Shown piece after piece: positions 46,222-55,988 of a DNA stretch of 64,000 bases (position 1 is the first letter of the stretch; each line of letters opens with the position of its first letter). The notes below the pieces were generated by a model, which searched no databases, was not told the DNA's origin, and saw nothing but the letters and a program-made list of their open reading frames with translations. This DNA comes from Blepharisma stoltei. Lineage: Eukaryota > Ciliophora > Heterotrichea > Heterotrichida > Blepharismidae. The position numbers were made by a program, and so were the translations under genes. Location of the stretch: NCBI GenBank assembly GCA_914767885.1, contig CAJZBQ010000035.1, positions 1 through 64,000 on the forward strand. The letters run 5' to 3'.

Positions 46222-46980
46222 ATGACGATAAGACCAATTATTTCAGAAATCTATAACGAAATTGATCATTGCATCTTCTGTGCACTCCCCTCCTCCGTGA
46301 GTGAACAAAGCCATTAGAAAAATCCCTCTTTTTTCACCAAAAACCCGCCCTCCGTTAGCGACAAAAAATTTTTTATGAAAAAAAAATTTTGATATATAAA
46401 TGATAATTATTATAACGAAATCTCTAGCTAATTCTGATTAATTTTAAACAGCTTGCGTTTGAAAATATAAATTTCGCAAATTAATTAATTTTTGTTTCTC
46501 AATTTTCACAATTGGAGATTTTTTAAATTTTGAAGAAAAAAAAATTCTATATAATTTCTATAAAAATTTAAAAAAAACAATAATCAACCTTTCCATGAGC
46601 GAACAAAATTTTTTTGTTCGCTCACGGAGGGGGTGCTACAGGAAAACATAGATTGCGCTCTTCTCAATTGTGGGCATCAACATTGCGCAAGTTGCATTTT
46701 GCTTTTAACATATAAATATTGGAAACTAAGCTGCCCAATCTGCAGAAGTCCTATATCGTTCATTAAGGCACTCTTTAAGGAAGATGGCAACTCTGAAATG
46801 ATAGAAAAGATTAATTTTTTTAATCTATTTCATAATTCTGCTGAATGAGAAAAATGCATTTTAGTTCCGAAATATCTTTTCAAGTACACTAGTTCAATAT
46901 GATGGCTAGTGATAATGGTGGCCATTTATTATATCCCACTAGTTTCTGAAGCCAGCAGCACAGTATGCAAAGAGATGTAA
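46222..46980 (+). CDS. RING-finger membrane protein (E3 ligase-like)
   Basis: Exon 1 (46222-46284) ends in the first RING Cys pair (HCIFC). Exon 2 (46639 on) continues QENIDCALLNCGHQHCASCI, then WKLSCPICRSPISF. Together they form a C3HC4 RING. After TGA-Trp codons (NSAEWEKCIL, SSIWWLV) a hydrophobic helix follows (WWLVIMVAIYYIPLV), so the protein is probably membrane-anchored with a cytosolic E3 domain. The intervening family B element must be removed to assemble the RING. TAA at 46978-46980. Confidence 0.78.
46285..46638. mobile_element. Family B IES-like element in RING gene, atypical boundary
   Basis: The left end CTCCCCTCCTCCGTGAGTGA and the right end TTCGCTCACGGAGGGGGTGC are family B arms. 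In-frame removal joins TGT GCA to CAG GAA. The right flank has TA (GCTA) but the left has CA (TGCA), so the left boundary is not a normal TA. 354 bp, a multiple of three. Confidence 0.75.
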
Positions 46981-47189
46981 TTTTGGTAAAAGCGACACCA
47001 TAATTTAATTAAATGCTAGAATTAATGCATTTTAAGTAAAAATACAATTATCATTAATTTAATATATATAATTGAATTGTTAATTCATTAGAAAACTGTA
47101 TGATCACAATTATTTTCGACATATTTTGCGTGATTTTATCATATACTTTGCGCTTTAGGTTCTTTTCTTGAATGATTCAAACATAAATA

Positions 47190-47503
47190 TCGTCTTGGAA
47201 AATCTATGCTTCTGAGGTTTGCTTGATGCCTTGAGGAAATTTATAACCTATTCAGGCTCAGTTTTGTGTGCTGCATTAATACCTTCAGAATATCAAAATA
47301 ATAAATTGGCCTTTATGTAGAGAATATATCAAATTTTTACATTAAATTTGCTGATTTTTCAAGGATGTGATCTTATTAAAAAAATAGAAAATTTAATCTC
47401 TGTAGAGAAAAGAAACATCTTGAAAGAAGAATATTCAATTAAAGAAATCTTTAATTTAGCAAAGAATGAAAATAATTTTTTGATTGATTTTCTGCAAGTG
47501 TAA
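47190..47503 (+). pseudogene. Possible decayed RING-gene copy
   Basis: Translated pieces GSVLCAALIPSEY and NWPLCREYIKFL resemble the second half of a RING (GHxxCxxC and CPxCR), with Cys replaced and stops between. A helical tail (KKIENLISVEKRNILKEEYS) ends at TAA 47502. It lies just downstream of the intact RING gene, consistent with tandem duplication and decay. Confidence 0.35.
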
Positions 47504-47764
47504 TAAGAAAAAAATAAATGCCCAATTTATTAGTACTCTGGTATAAAAAATAACTTTATAGCAATATACTAAATAATAGCCATTTATAAATATCCTAAAG
47601 ATTTTATTATAATATGTTCAATGCAATTATAATCATTTTATATTTACAAAATTATTCTATTCTTTGACATAGCATTTCTAGCCTGCATCATGTAATTATC
47701 TTTTTTTCTATTTATTTCTTCAAGTCAAAAATCCAGCTATATTTTATCTTATTTATTTTATAAA
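47504..47764. other. AT-rich intergenic spacer
   Basis: Nothing recognised between the decayed RING fragment and the DP gene stop. Confidence 0.45.
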
Positions 47765-49029
47765 TTAAGGAAAATAAGGTGTGCAATAATTCAATAATTC
47801 TCTGCTAGGCAGAAAGTGCCGCAGCAATGAAGGCTTGATCTTATGCATTTTTAGAGAAATCAAGACATCCATATCCCCAAACATCGTGATCGCTTCGCCA
47901 AATTTTAACTCAAGCGCAGTCGCTGAAGAATTTACTTTAATTGACATAGAATTTGTAGGTGAATCTGATGTGGATACCAATAAAAAAGGAAATTGAAGGG
48001 CAGGCTCTCCTTTCGGATTGATTGTGTTTCTATTGATCAAATTCTGTATCGCTAAATATTTATTCAAAATTTCTTTGAATTCAAGTCTTTTTGCGTCAAC
48101 TTCTCGCTTTCTTTTTTCTAAAAATTCTCTTTTTTCCACTAATTCCCCAACATTAAATTCTGCTTTTCATCGAACATTTTTTTCGTCGCGCTCTAAAACT
48201 CCTGCAGCTATAAGGACATTTATAGCATCATAAACCCTTCTTCTTATAATCCTATTTCCTCTAGCATAGATATTTTTTTTTGTTATAATTTTTTTAATTA
48301 TTTATATAATTTCTGCATATTTTTCTCTTCTTTTATTCTATCAACCCCTTCAGTGTCAATTAGCTCATCAATTAATTTTAAAGCCACATCTTTAAAAGAA
48401 GTCGGCTGATGTTTACATACAAGTTGTCTTACCAGTGTCGTTAAATATCTAAGTCCTTTAGTAGATTTTGGAGTCTCAAATTCGGATCCGCACTCGGAAT
48501 AAGGCGTTGAGTTTACTGAAGATGGGGTAAAAAATTTAGTTGCCTGTGTGCTTGGGCTATGGTGAAGTCTTCTTGGTTTTGGGGTTGAAAATTGTATTTG
48601 CTTAGGCAAAACACTGAAACAGTCCCATGCGCTTGCTAATGGTGGCTCTGCTGAAGGCTCTAGCCCTAATTCTGATCCTGATGCAATTTCGTTAATTCCT
48701 TGTTCATAGAAAGTTCGCAGCATTTCTCGGCGCAAGTCTGAATCAGCATCACTTACCTTTGAAGGCGTATTAGCAAGGAAGCTATCAATAGAAGTCTGGT
48801 GGTAGGGAAGGCCATATTCTTGAGAAATTAATGATAATGCTTGATTCAGGGTCGGAGATCTTAGGAATTTATTTGTTTCTATACAAAAACCCAGCTGAGT
48901 ATAAATTTGAAGGAGTGTTACATCTTTTCCTAGCAAATTTGTGGCACTTAGTAAGGTTTCTTCGACTTCTTTAGAATGCTCTAATTCATATACAAGCCTT
49001 TCTATATGAAGAGGTATATTTCGCTCCAT
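47765..49029 (-). CDS. DP transcription factor (E2F dimerisation partner)
   Basis: Exon 1 is 49029-48303 and exon 2 is 48261-47765, split by a 41-bp IES. The winged-helix DNA-binding domain begins KGLRYLTTLVRQLVCKHQPT. Across the IES it reads NMQKLYRGNRIIRRRVYDAI, the DP hallmark RRRVYDA.NVL. The DP dimerisation region follows (ILNKYLAIQNLINRNTINPK ... LQFPFLLVSTS). TGA is Trp in KNVRWKAE. An unusually long N-terminal extension (about 200 residues, Ser/Thr/Pro-rich) precedes the DNA-binding domain. DP proteins pair with E2F to control G1/S genes. Confidence 0.88.
48262..48302. other. 41-bp IES inside the DP DNA-binding domain
   Basis: Keeping one TA joins TTA TAT A to GA GGA AAT (KLYRGNRIIRRRVYDA). 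AT-rich with TAA in frame. The shortest IES found here. Confidence 0.9.
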
Positions 49030-49191
49030 TTCCCGGTTTTTCTCTTTAAATTAAGTGAGAATTCATAAAAGCTAAAGCTATAAGGACACTTATAAGAAAA
49101 AATTTTGGAATAAGGCGTATGGTTGAAGTATTTAAAATATTTTTTTAAATTAAAATAAAATGTAATTATTATCCACAAACTGCATATTTAA

Positions 49192-50386
49192 TTATTGCAA
49201 TCACACGGACAACGGCGCTAACTCCCCCCCCTCGAAGTTCGACCAAGATTTTTTTGGTCGAACTTCGGGGGTTAAGAAAAATTTTTTTAACAAAAATTAT
49301 ATAGAATTTTTTTTATATAATTCAGTAGTTAAAAAAAAAATATTCATCATATTCTTCTGTATGGTTGAGAGGGCGTAAGGGTTAGAAAAAATAGTGCAAG
49401 ATGGTTTTGTAACGCTTTTTTAGAACTTGAATACAAAAATCGCAAGCTCACCCCCACATAGTTTTAAAAATTTTTGAAAAATTGCTTATTTTCCTAGTAA
49501 ATTTATATAGGTCTTGGTCGAACTTTGAGGGGGGTTAATTCTCCAAAAAAAATAGGAATTTTCCCTATATCTTGGTCGAACTTCGAGGGGGGGAGTAAGG
49601 AGAAAATTTTAAAGCTTTCAGCATTTTTCGTTTCGCTTCCTCAATATTTTCTTTTTTTTTTGCCCAAAAGAATTTTGCTCGAGCTATAAACATATTTGCC
49701 TCTGCTTGCTTAGTTTTAGTTATACTATTGAACTCATTAAAAATTTTTTTGGCTTCCTTTATGTCATTATTGTAGTCTTTTTTGGACGCTTCAATTTTTT
49801 TTTGAGCCTCCTCTTCAGCAAGTATTTCATTCATTCCTTTTTTAATAAAACTCTCTTTCCATCTTAAATATTCTGGCACCAATTCCTCGGTCTTTGTTTT
49901 AATTTCTGAACTAGCCTCACTACGAATAATTTTTGCAGCTTCAATTTTTGAAAACAGCTGTCAATACACTTCATCATTTATTAGAATTATAAATCAGCTG
50001 AATATACTTTGTTCATATTTTGATATTTTTGACAAAAGCATTTTAAAAATGGTGTCCGCCTCATTTATTTTCTCATTGTTCTCTTTTGCAATTTTTTCTC
50101 AATTTTCGATTCTTTTTAACCTTTTTTCAGCTTTTTCCTTTTTTTTCTGGCTTTCTTCGCATTTTTTATTGCGCACCTTCATTGCTTCACTTATTGTATT
50201 CTTTTTTATTAAATTTTTTAATCTCATTTCTGTTTGTTCTTGTTGTGCTAATTTGCGTTTATGCTTGGCAAATTCTTCTAATCTACGAGATCGGAAGACA
50301 GATAAAGGCTCTTTGTATTTTTCTAGAATTTTGGATTTGCGAGAAATATAATTTTGAGTTTTTGGTGTTAATGAGCTGCTGAGCAT
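49192..50386 (-). CDS. Coiled-coil protein with family C IES near its 3' end
   Basis: ATG at 50386 (MLSSSLTPKTQNYISRKSK). Mostly K/E/A-rich helix (RLEEFAKHKRKLAQQEQTEM; KKDYNNDIKEAKKIFNEFNS). TGA is Trp (RIENWEKIA, SIFSWFI). Removing the 377-bp IES joins KFSL to APLSVWLQ and TAA at 49192-49194. No domain recognised; probably structural. Confidence 0.72.
49219..49595. mobile_element. 377-bp family C IES
   Basis: The left end is TAACTCCCCCCCCTCGAAGT and the right end is TCGAACTTCGAGGGGGGGAG. Arms of CTCGAAGTTCGACCAAGA occur at both ends, with an extra internal hairpin at about 49225-49273 and another copy at about 49515. TA-bounded and frame-restoring (TCC TTA GCG CCG). Confidence 0.88.
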
Positions 50387-50590
50387 TCTATAAATATTAT
50401 AAGCTGGATAATTAATATACAAAAACAAATAGCATTTATAATGATGCTTACTTTCTTAATTCAATAAAGCTTCACTTGCAAAATGGCATCTTTTGTTTAT
50501 TAGATTAAATATATCATTAAAAAGATACTAGTTTTAATATTTTCTTCTAAAAATGCATTAATCTACAGTTAAATGCAATAATTATAATTA

Positions 50591-51821
50591 TTATTGACCT
50601 AAAGGATGATTGAAAGCAACTATGATTGCCGTCATATTATCACATCCCAGTCCTCCACTGCTCGAGACGTCTCTTGCTAGACACTTATCCAGCATTTCAT
50701 CTGCAATAACAGTAATCGGTTTATTTTTTATTTTTTTATGCACAAATTCAATCGCTTGTTGCGAATCTAACATCTCCCACACCCCGTCACACGCTAAAAT
50801 AAAAAAGTCATCGTTTTCTGTAATAGTTTCTCTCCTCACATCTGGATAAGCCGTTATTATTTGGTCCTGAGGCGGGAGCGCTGCGTTCTTTTTATATTCC
50901 AAGTCTCCTATAGATCTGCTTAAATTAAGATTCCCCATGATTCTGCCGTCCACAATATTTCCTCCAGCACGAATAATTCTGGTTCTTTCTTCTGGTAAGT
51001 CTGGCTTATGGTCTCGGGTCAATTCTAAAGCCCTCCCTTCTCTACACAAAACGCAACGTGAGTCTCCAGCGTGAGCCACAATGAGCTGGTTTCCTCTGAC
51101 TAATGATACAACAGCTGTGCAGCCAGCCATTAAGTTGTCGTCGGGCTCTACAGGGTAGTTATTCGGGAGGTTCCTTGAAATTCTTACAAGTTCACGCTTG
51201 GCTTCAATAGTATTTAGCAGTTCATCCATCCTTAAAAAGGTTTCTCGGAGGGCGTCTTCTAGTCTGCCTTCCCTATAAGCAGGGGTTAGTAGAAGCTGCC
51301 GACTGAAGTGTCGGGATACGAATTCAGCGACCTCAGCGCCTCCATGGCCGTCAAATACTCCAAATATCGAAGTATTTGAGTCCAGCTGGACGTTGGTAAG
51401 CTTGGCGTCTTCCATTGAGTTCCTTCAGCCTTGCATTTCACTTGAGGCGAATCTTAACCTTTGGTTTTCGCCTGAAGCTTTCCGTTTATCTCTTTTACTC
51501 CCCCCTTCTCTGTGAGCGAACAAAACCATTAGAAAAATCCCTATTTTTTTTTTGCCCAAAAACCCATCCTCTGAGCGAACAAAAATTTTTTATGGAACAA
51601 AAATTTGATATATTAGTGATAACTACTATCATGAAATCTCGAGCTAATTCTGTTTAATTTCAAACAAATCGCGTTTAAAGCATAAATTTTGCAAATTAAA
51701 TTAATATCTGCTTTCCAATTTTTGCGAATTAGGATTTATTTAAAAAAAAAAAGTAACCTTGAACAAGTTTTTTTTTCGCTCACAGAGGGGAGAAGTTAGG
51801 AGCAGACAAATAAGGTCCCAT
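50591..51821 (-). CDS. PP2C-type Ser/Thr phosphatase (PPM family)
   Basis: Exon 1 (51821-51797) encodes MGPYLSAP, the usual PP2C N-terminus. After a 301-bp IES comes SSEMQGWRNSMEDAKL, with TGA read as Trp. Metal-binding motifs are present: SIFGVFDGHGGAEVAEFVSR, AGDSRCVLCREGRALELTRD, DHKPDLPEERTRI, FFILACDGVWEMLDSQ and GLGCDNMTAIIVAF. The catalytic core is complete. It is a Mg/Mn-dependent phosphatase, probably cytosolic and possibly N-myristoylated (MG start). Confidence 0.93.
51496..51796. mobile_element. 301-bp family B IES in PP2C gene
   Basis: The ends are TACTCCCCCCTTCTCTGTGA and TTCGCTCACAGAGGGGAGAA, an inverted pair. Keeping one TA joins GCT CCT A to AA AGA GAT, linking the eight-residue first exon to the core in frame. 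Confidence 0.9.
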
Positions 51822-51953
51822 TGTCAAATTTTAATTTATAATATTTATATCGGTGGTGAGAAATAAGGAGAATTTATTGGGTTTAATTAGGCTGAGCTAT
51901 AGATTTAGATATAAAATCATAACTAAAATAGGTTTTGGTTAATAATCCTATAA

Positions 51954-52418
51954 TTATTTGAGGTTAGAGTTTATTGGAGTCTTTTTGTCACGCCTTTTAG
52001 GCTTATCTTGATTTCCTTCATGAGAATAATATAAGTCAATGTTGAGCTGTTTTCTCTTGAAATAGTCTTTAATTTCATCTGTCACGAAATCCATTGGATT
52101 ATCAACGCGAGGAGTCAGTTCATTTCCATTGGCGTCTTCAACTTCTAAAGGTATTGCGCCTGGGTTTGCGATGATAGGTGCTCTTCTTGGGTTTACATGG
52201 AAAACTGGGTAGTTTTGGAATCTCTGGGTGCCTGCTGACATTTGGCGAGTGCTATGTCTTAGAAAACTTTCTAAATTCAGCTCTTCTTTAACTTTTTTTA
52301 TGTACTCAAGCCTTTCTTCTGCTGTAGCTTGACGCATTGGGATGCCAGCTTTCATTCTCCATGCTTTTTCAACTGGGATTCTTAGAGATCTAGTTCCGAA
52401 TAGAATTTCTGCAGCCAT
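51954..52418 (-). CDS. Hypothetical protein, 154 aa
   Basis: ATG at 52418 (MAAEILFGTRSLRIPVEKAW) is favoured over the ATG at 52463. Basic N-terminus, then RLEYIKKVKEELNLESFLRH, and a polar C-terminus rich in K/D/R. The N-terminus could be a mitochondrial presequence. No domain recognised. Uninterrupted. Confidence 0.6.
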   Translation of the reverse strand: MAAEILFGTRSLRIPVEKAWRMKAGIPMRQATAEERLEYIKKVKEELNLESFLRHSTRQMSAGTQRFQNYPVFHVNPRRAPIIANPGAIPLEVEDANGNELTPRVDNPMDFVTDEIKDYFKRKQLNIDLYYSHEGNQDKPKRRDKKTPINSNLK

Positions 52419-52607
52419 ATTTATAAAAGCCAAAAATTGAGAAATTTTTAAAAAGAAGATCAAATTCTTTTGAATCTGAGCTGCCTATTTTTATTTGAAA
52501 ATTAAATAATGGTATTTTTTCGTGAAGATGCAAATTTTTATGACAATCTCTAAAGAGAAGATATAAGTGACTTTACACAATATTTATTTAAGAATACCTA
52601 ATAAAAT

Positions 52608-52765
52608 ATATAGAAATTTCCCATAGATGTCGCTGTTTGCCCTTGATTTGCCTACTGGGGGAAATTTTTTGGTTCGACCAGCACCATATGGTTTGGTCAA
52701 ACCAAAAAATTTTCCTCATGGGCAAATCAAGGGCAAACAGCGACATCTATGGGAAATTTCTATAT
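52608..52765. mobile_element. 158-bp near-perfect palindrome
   Basis: The arms of about 74 bp begin ATATAGAAATTTCCCATAGA and are almost exactly complementary. The few mismatches are near the centre around ACCATATGGT. It is TA-rich at its ends and lies between divergent genes. It shares its terminal sequence with the 53-bp element at 8198, so it is probably an IES/MITE of that family. Confidence 0.85.
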
Positions 52766-52803
52766 GTCTTAAAATCCATTTATTGTAGATTTCAATAAAT
52801 ATA

Positions 52804-53910
52804 ATGATATTCCTATTTCTCTCCTTTCTCAGCACAATTCCTGTGCTTGCATTTGAAACCTGCTCTGCCTACTCTTGTAAACATCAATCTCAAAAATTCG
52901 TCGAAGATACTTGCTCCTTCTACGAGGCGGAATCTGACAGATACTGGCTTCACTCATGCCAAAACGACCTTTCTTATTACTGCAGCCCGGTTATTGGAAA
53001 AAATACTACCTGTTCTCTCCCACAAGCCAAAACAAAATCGTCCTTAAAATGGCCTGGTGAAAGCTGCAGAACAACTGATGACTGCAAATACAATTATATT
53101 GGCGAATGTGTTGAAAACGTCTGCCAAGGAAGCCCAGTCTTCGGATTCTGCAGTGATTCACATTTTTGTGAGCCTGGAGCGTTCTGCAACAACCAAAAAA
53201 TCTGTGTAAAGCAATTCCCAGACGGAGTTCAAGATTGTGAAAATGACTATGAATGTGAAAATGGCTCTGGTTGTGATGGCGGAATTTGCAGGAAATATTT
53301 AAGCATAAAAATCAATCAAGAAGTTTCCCAGTGCCTCAGCAACTCAAATTTACTATGTGAATCTTCATATTGCTTTACAAATTCAACAGAAAATAAGCAT
53401 TACTGCTTGAGTTCTTTAGGAAAAAATAAAAAAAATCCAGTCGAATGCAGCACTGACGAAGAATGCATGTCAAAGGTTGACACCATTTCTGGAGTGTCAC
53501 TGAGTCCAGGATGCCATTGTGGTATTAACCCGAAAGGAAAAAAATTCTGTGGGATATTACCTGGCGATGATGAATATTTATATTATTTAGGACAATTAGC
53601 GACGTGGTATAGATCTGATGAAATTAAAAAATGTAATACAATGAGAAGGCACCATCAGACGTGTATTTTGGATAATTGGAGAGAAAATGACGCGTATAAG
53701 CTCATGTTTTTGAGGGAGACTGTGGTTAAGTATGTGGATATTCAAGAAAATGACTATTGTATCGAGACTATGATAAATTCTGAGTATTTCGAGCTGGCCC
53801 ATAGGTATATGCATACGATTAATAAAGACCCTCATGGATCACTTGTTGGGCAAAGTGGGTCTATGTTGATAGGCTCATTATCATTAATTGTCTCGATGGT
53901 TTTCAATTAA
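52804..53910 (+). CDS. Secreted/GPI-anchored-type Cys-rich surface protein
   Basis: 368 residues. A signal peptide (MIFLFLSFLSTIPVLAF) is followed by more than 25 Cys in EGF/Dickkopf-like spacing (CRTTDDCKYNYIGECVENVC; DYECENGSGCDGGICRKY; CSTDEECMSK). The C-terminal 18 residues are hydrophobic (SMLIGSLSLIVSMVF) after small residues, as expected of a GPI-attachment signal. Several N-glycosylation sites (NTT, NST). Likely a cell-surface protein. Uninterrupted; no IES. Confidence 0.82.
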   Translation: MIFLFLSFLSTIPVLAFETCSAYSCKHQSQKFVEDTCSFYEAESDRYWLHSCQNDLSYYCSPVIGKNTTCSLPQAKTKSSLKWPGESCRTTDDCKYNYIGECVENVCQGSPVFGFCSDSHFCEPGAFCNNQKICVKQFPDGVQDCENDYECENGSGCDGGICRKYLSIKINQEVSQCLSNSNLLCESSYCFTNSTENKHYCLSSLGKNKKNPVECSTDEECMSKVDTISGVSLSPGCHCGINPKGKKFCGILPGDDEYLYYLGQLATWYRSDEIKKCNTMRRHHQTCILDNWRENDAYKLMFLRETVVKYVDIQENDYCIETMINSEYFELAHRYMHTINKDPHGSLVGQSGSMLIGSLSLIVSMVFN

Positions 53911-54189
53911 TTATCATTTTTAGCATCTTTTTAGCTTAAATAAATTGTGTTAGATTCTCCAGTAAGTAAAATATTATAACTAGTGAGTTCTGCATGAATT
54001 AAATTATAGAAAATTGTAGATAACAGTAATTGAAAAATAAAATGGCAGCGACGTGAATATATTTCTGAACGTTTTTTAAGTGCACCAACTAATCTTTAAG
54101 TTGCCAGACATTTATATATTTATTGTATGCAAATTCCATTCTATTCATAGCTTTCCTTTTCCCAGATACATTTTTTGGCTTTTAAGAGA
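53911..54189. other. Spacer, nothing recognised
   Basis: AT-rich with no coding signal. Confidence 0.45.
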
Positions 54190-54530
54190 TTCAAAGCTAA
54201 ATTCCAGCACTTAAGAAGGCTCCTCCTTTAGAATCCTTACTTTTTGATGTGCCCTTTCCTCCATTCTTGACATATTCTACTTCCAAACTTTTTCTCAAAG
54301 ATGATTATTACCCCTATAGTCCTGTCGCATGAACCTGCTTGCACTCCATCATTCATAGTTACTATGTCCATCATGTTCAGATATGTCTTCAGCATTTCAA
54401 ACTGCTGTCCTTGATTTCATTCTCATCACTTAAAGATTGAATTATTTCCACAGATTGAATCGTCTTAGTTGTCTCGCTGCCAAGCACTTCTTCAGTATAG
54501 TTCCAATCTCAGGATACGAATTTTCATATA
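54190..54530 (-). pseudogene. Broken coding-like stretch, unknown
   Basis: On the minus strand, ETTKTIQSVEIIQSLSDENE in one frame and FEMLKTYLNMMDIV...GVQAGSCDRTIGVIIIFEKK in the next read like parts of one protein with a frame change at about 54415. The last phrase is faintly like the end of a PP2C core (GSxDNxTxxVVxF), but this is a weak resemblance. No start codon or full domain. Confidence 0.3.
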
Positions 54531-54685
54531 TAGATAAACTACAAGCTATTTTAAATATTTTTATTAATAGCCAATATATTGCTATTTGCTATCTTTTTTC
54601 TAATTTTGTCACGAAATTTCCAAATATACCGATTTTTATAGTGCTTCCTTGATATATATTACAGATGTAATTATACAGATTTTTA

Positions 54686-55963
54686 ATGGAAGACTTTCTA
54701 AACAAACCTCTCCTCCAAGAATTTTCACCGCACACTCTTTACTCTGGCGAAGCAATCCTTTGCAAGGAATCCATGAAACTCATAGTTAAGCCTGACTCTT
54801 TTTTAGTTATCTCATTAGCCACTTCAACTGCAATTTACCAAATGAAGTGGCAAGACATCTTGGGAGCGATCCCACAAAGCACAAAACCTAAAAAAGGATT
54901 TACTTTAATCGCTTTTCACAAAAAATCGAATACAAGAATCCTCGAGCGATTTTTATTTTTAACGAATGACTCTGATTATTGGGTCCTTATTATTCAAAGT
55001 ATGTGCTATTTTCAAAAACTACCTGACGAGTATGAATATGATGTATATAGAAGAAGGTTTAAGGTATTTTTATCACAAACTAGCAAAGCCTTACAAATAT
55101 GACGACAGGTAGCACCAATTTTTATTGCTTGTGAATTGGCAATTTCTAGGATCCAGGCTCATTCTCAAGCTGTTGAAACCACAAAAACGCTGGATTTATC
55201 ACTTTATGACGGGATTTTGGTAGTCGGCTGTGACAACTTGTTCCATGAAGTCATAAATGCCCTTTATAAACGAAGTGATGGCGAACAAGCACGACTTTGC
55301 CCAGTTTTTCCAATTTCAGTAGGATATAATGAAGAAATTGCCAAAATATTGTGTAAAAAATCAAATGAGCCTTTTTCTCCAGAAAACTGTGCATTCATAG
55401 CAGCTAAAGGCACCCCTCTCCCTATCGACATAACAGAAATTAAGCCAATTTCCAGCGACGAAATAATTTACAGCATTTATTCCTTTTCCTGAGCATTTAC
55501 CGCTGACGTCGAAATTACCAGCGAAACGTAACCTTTACATAGGTGCCGAGTTTTCCGAAAAACCCTGAATTCAGCTTGAAGGCTTATTTCTCTAAAAAAA
55601 TACAATGCCAGCTTAAAATGAACTGACGAGGACGGTGAACATGAGCATAACGACCGTTTTATTTATTTTTTAGCTTTAAACATGTCAGCAGACTGCAATG
55701 GTGATGACGGGAAAAATGATATTTTAGTCAACAGCGGCGATATAGGAAGAAAAGGACTTGTCCATGTCTTGTATAAGCAAAGAAAAGGCCCAAAGCTTGG
55801 TATTGACCAGCTTAAGCATATAAGTGCGTCAAAATGGTCATTAAGGCCCAACAGTAAACGAGGCATTTTTTCTGTAGACTCCCAAAGCTACCCTGTAGAA
55901 AACATAGATGCAGAGGTCTTAAAACAATATGGCACAGTTTTTGCTTTGACAAGTTTATTATAA
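54686..55963 (+). CDS. Sphingosine/diacylglycerol kinase-like protein
   Basis: 420 residues from ATG 54686, with a 15-nt intron at 55528-55542 (GTAACCTTTACATAG). A PH-like N-terminal region (EAILCKESMKLIVKPDSFLV) leads to the lipid-kinase catalytic domain: IFIACELAISRIQAHSQAVETT, YDGILVVGCDNLFHEVINAL, PVFPISVGYNEE, then SWAFTADVEITSETCRVFRK, the sphingosine-kinase signature block. Key motifs are altered: GCDN for GGDG, and SQTSK for the SGxG ATP loop. Activity is therefore doubtful. TGA = Trp several times. Confidence 0.75.
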
Positions 55964-55988
55964 TGCAATTTTTAATTAATGATTTAGA

